Shown here piece after piece: positions 5,132-6,149 of a DNA stretch of 6,149 nucleotides. The position numbers were made by a program, and so were the translations under genes. Every line of letters starts with the position of its first letter. Position 1 is the stretch's first letter. The DNA comes from WHSM01 sp050701815. GTDB taxonomy: Bacteria > Actinomycetota > Actinomycetes > Mycobacteriales > Micromonosporaceae. The DNA lies in the NCBI GenBank assembly GCA_050701815.1, contig JBOGDL010000195.1, positions 1-6,149 on the forward strand. Reading direction: 5' to 3'. The notes beneath the pieces were generated by a model. The model was not told the DNA's origin. It was given only the letters and a program-made list of their open reading frames with translations, and made no database searches.

Positions 5132-6103
5132 TCAGCCTTTAAGGGAGTCGAGGTTGGTGGTCAGCTCGCTCTTCTGCTCCTCGGTGAGCGGAATGAAGTG
5201 AGCCTCGGTGATGATGTCGTCGATGTTCTCGACGTAGAACTCGACGAATTTCCGGACGTGAGCCTTCTTGGCGGCGTCCTCGCTCACGTAGACGAACAGC
5301 GGCCGGGACAGCGGCTGGTACGTGCCGTCCTGCGCGGTGTCGACGCTGGGCTTGACGCAACCGTCGCCGCCGTCGACGCCGAGCACCTTCAGCTTGTCCT
5401 GGTTCTCCTCGAAGTACGTGTAGCCGAAGTAGCCCAGGGCGCCATCGGTCTCGGAAACCCCCTGCACCAGCACGTTGTCGTCCTCGGAGGCCTCGTAGTC
5501 CTCGCGGCTGGCGCCTTCTTCACCGTTGATCTCCTCGGTGAAGTAGTCGAAGGTGCCGGAGTCGGTGCCCGGGCCGTACAGCTTCAGGGGCTTGTTCGGG
5601 AAGCTCGGGTCGACGTCCTTCCAGGTGCTCACCTTTGAGCCGGGCTCCCAGATCTTCTTGAGCTGCTCGGTGGTGAGGCAGTCGACCCAGTCGGTGTTCT
5701 TGCTGACCACGACCGAAAGGGCGTCGTTGGCGACCGTCATCTCGGTGAAGGAGATGCCCTCCTTCTCGCACGCCGCCTTCTCCTCGTCCTCGATGGGACG
5801 AGACGCGTCGGAGATGTCGGTCTCGCCGGCACAGAACTTCTCGAACCCGCCACCGGTGCCGGAGGTGCCCACCGACACCCTGACGTCGGGGTTCTCGTCG
5901 CCGTACAGAGCGGCCGCCGCTTCGCTGAGCGGACCCACGGTGCTGGATCCGTCGATCTTTATGGAGCCTGATCCGCCCCCGGCGGATCCGCTGCTGGGGT
6001 TGCTCGAGCATGCGGTCAGCGCGAGGGCTGCAAGCGCGACGCCCGTGAAGGCGTATCGCGTGAGAGCGTTCCGCTTCACATTCACAGTTGCCTCTTTCGT
6101 CAT
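5132..6103 (-). CDS. pstS: Phosphate-binding lipoprotein PstS
   Basis: PstS captures inorganic phosphate outside the cell and delivers it to PstC-PstA. Residues 10-31 form a lipoprotein signal peptide (Lys/Arg, hydrophobic stretch, lipobox LTAC with Cys32 as the lipid anchor), followed by a Ser/Gly-rich linker. Phosphate-site motifs are present: GSSTVGP 52-58, GTSGTGGGF 79-87, DASRPI 99-104 and GPGTDSGTF 177-185. Length (323) is normal. Apart from Cys32 there are four cysteines (91, 112, 142, 249), enough for two disulfides. The start is ambiguous: the ATG at 6103 has GGTGGG 6 nt upstream, while an in-frame GTG at 6085 has AAAGAGG (6091-6097) 5 nt upstream and would give a signal peptide beginning with basic residues and no acidic one. 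The longer version is listed; 6085 is at least as likely. It is the first gene of pstSCAB and, by analogy with other pst operons, is expected to be induced by phosphate starvation. Confidence 0.96.
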   Translation of the reverse strand: MTKEATVNVKRNALTRYAFTGVALAALALTACSSNPSSGSAGGGSGSIKIDGSSTVGPLSEAAAALYGDENPDVRVSVGTSGTGGGFEKFCAGETDISDASRPIEDEEKAACEKEGISFTEMTVANDALSVVVSKNTDWVDCLTTEQLKKIWEPGSKVSTWKDVDPSFPNKPLKLYGPGTDSGTFDYFTEEINGEEGASREDYEASEDDNVLVQGVSETDGALGYFGYTYFEENQDKLKVLGVDGGDGCVKPSVDTAQDGTYQPLSRPLFVYVSEDAAKKAHVRKFVEFYVENIDDIITEAHFIPLTEEQKSELTTNLDSLKG

Positions 6104-6125
6104 GCCGGACCCACCGGCCTGCTGA

Positions 6126-6146
6126 TCGAAGTGTTTGTCACTTCGA
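6126..6146. promoter_or_regulatory. Perfect inverted repeat upstream of pstS
   Basis: TCGAAGTG (6126-6133) and CACTTCGA (6139-6146) are perfectly complementary 8-bp arms around a 5-nt spacer, 22 nt before the ATG at 6103. The position suits an operator or a stem-loop in the leader of the pst message. It does not resemble the direct-repeat PHO boxes bound by PhoP in Streptomyces or mycobacteria. The window stops 3 nt beyond it, so the promoter itself is not visible. Confidence 0.45.
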
Positions 6147-6149
6147 AAG

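Noticed and set aside
6074..6086. TTCACATTCACA tandem on the + strand near the pstS start as a PHO box
   Set aside because: The repeat unit is 6 nt, not the 11-nt spacing of PhoP sites; it lies inside the pstS coding start and simply encodes Val-Asn-Val.

Overview
This window is high-GC DNA with strongly GC-ending codons. GTG starts are used freely, and two genes carry a TAGGCT motif ending 7 nt before a GTG start, the arrangement of leaderless genes in high-GC Gram-positives. Together with a lipoprotein-type PstS and a NUDT19-like Nudix protein, this suggests an actinobacterium. That is inference from composition and gene style; genus cannot be read from the sequence.

Layout. Positions 1-104 are intergenic or the tail of an unseen gene, with an imperfect hairpin and a probable -10 element. 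On the + strand lie a PcaF/FadA-type thiolase (105-1271) and, after 35 nt containing its own probable -10 element, a NUDT19-like Nudix hydrolase (1307-2155). An 87-nt convergent gap follows, holding a perfect 12-bp stem-loop terminator (2192-2219). The rest is on the - strand: a complete high-affinity phosphate ABC transporter operon in the order pstS (5132-6103), pstC (4166-5122), pstA (3191-4135), pstB (2243-3142). The last 46 nt are the start of the pstS leader and contain a 21-bp inverted repeat cut close to the window edge. No stretch longer than about 110 nt lacks a gene.

How the genes work together. PstS is the lipid-anchored phosphate-binding protein, PstC and PstA form the membrane channel, and PstB is the ATPase. 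All four have intact family motifs, so the transporter should be functional. phoU, phoR/phoP and any other pho gene are absent from the window, and the terminator after pstB suggests the operon ends there. The thiolase and Nudix protein may both act on CoA thioesters or CoA, but their separate promoters mean a functional link is only a suggestion.

Novelty. I see no undescribed multi-gene system, mobile element, CRISPR array or RNA gene. The points worth a second look are regulatory: two hairpins at the very start of pstC, the palindrome in front of pstS, the matched leaderless promoters, and a few protein-level oddities (split Nudix box, extended PstB N-terminus, Met-Pro after the thiolase His loop).
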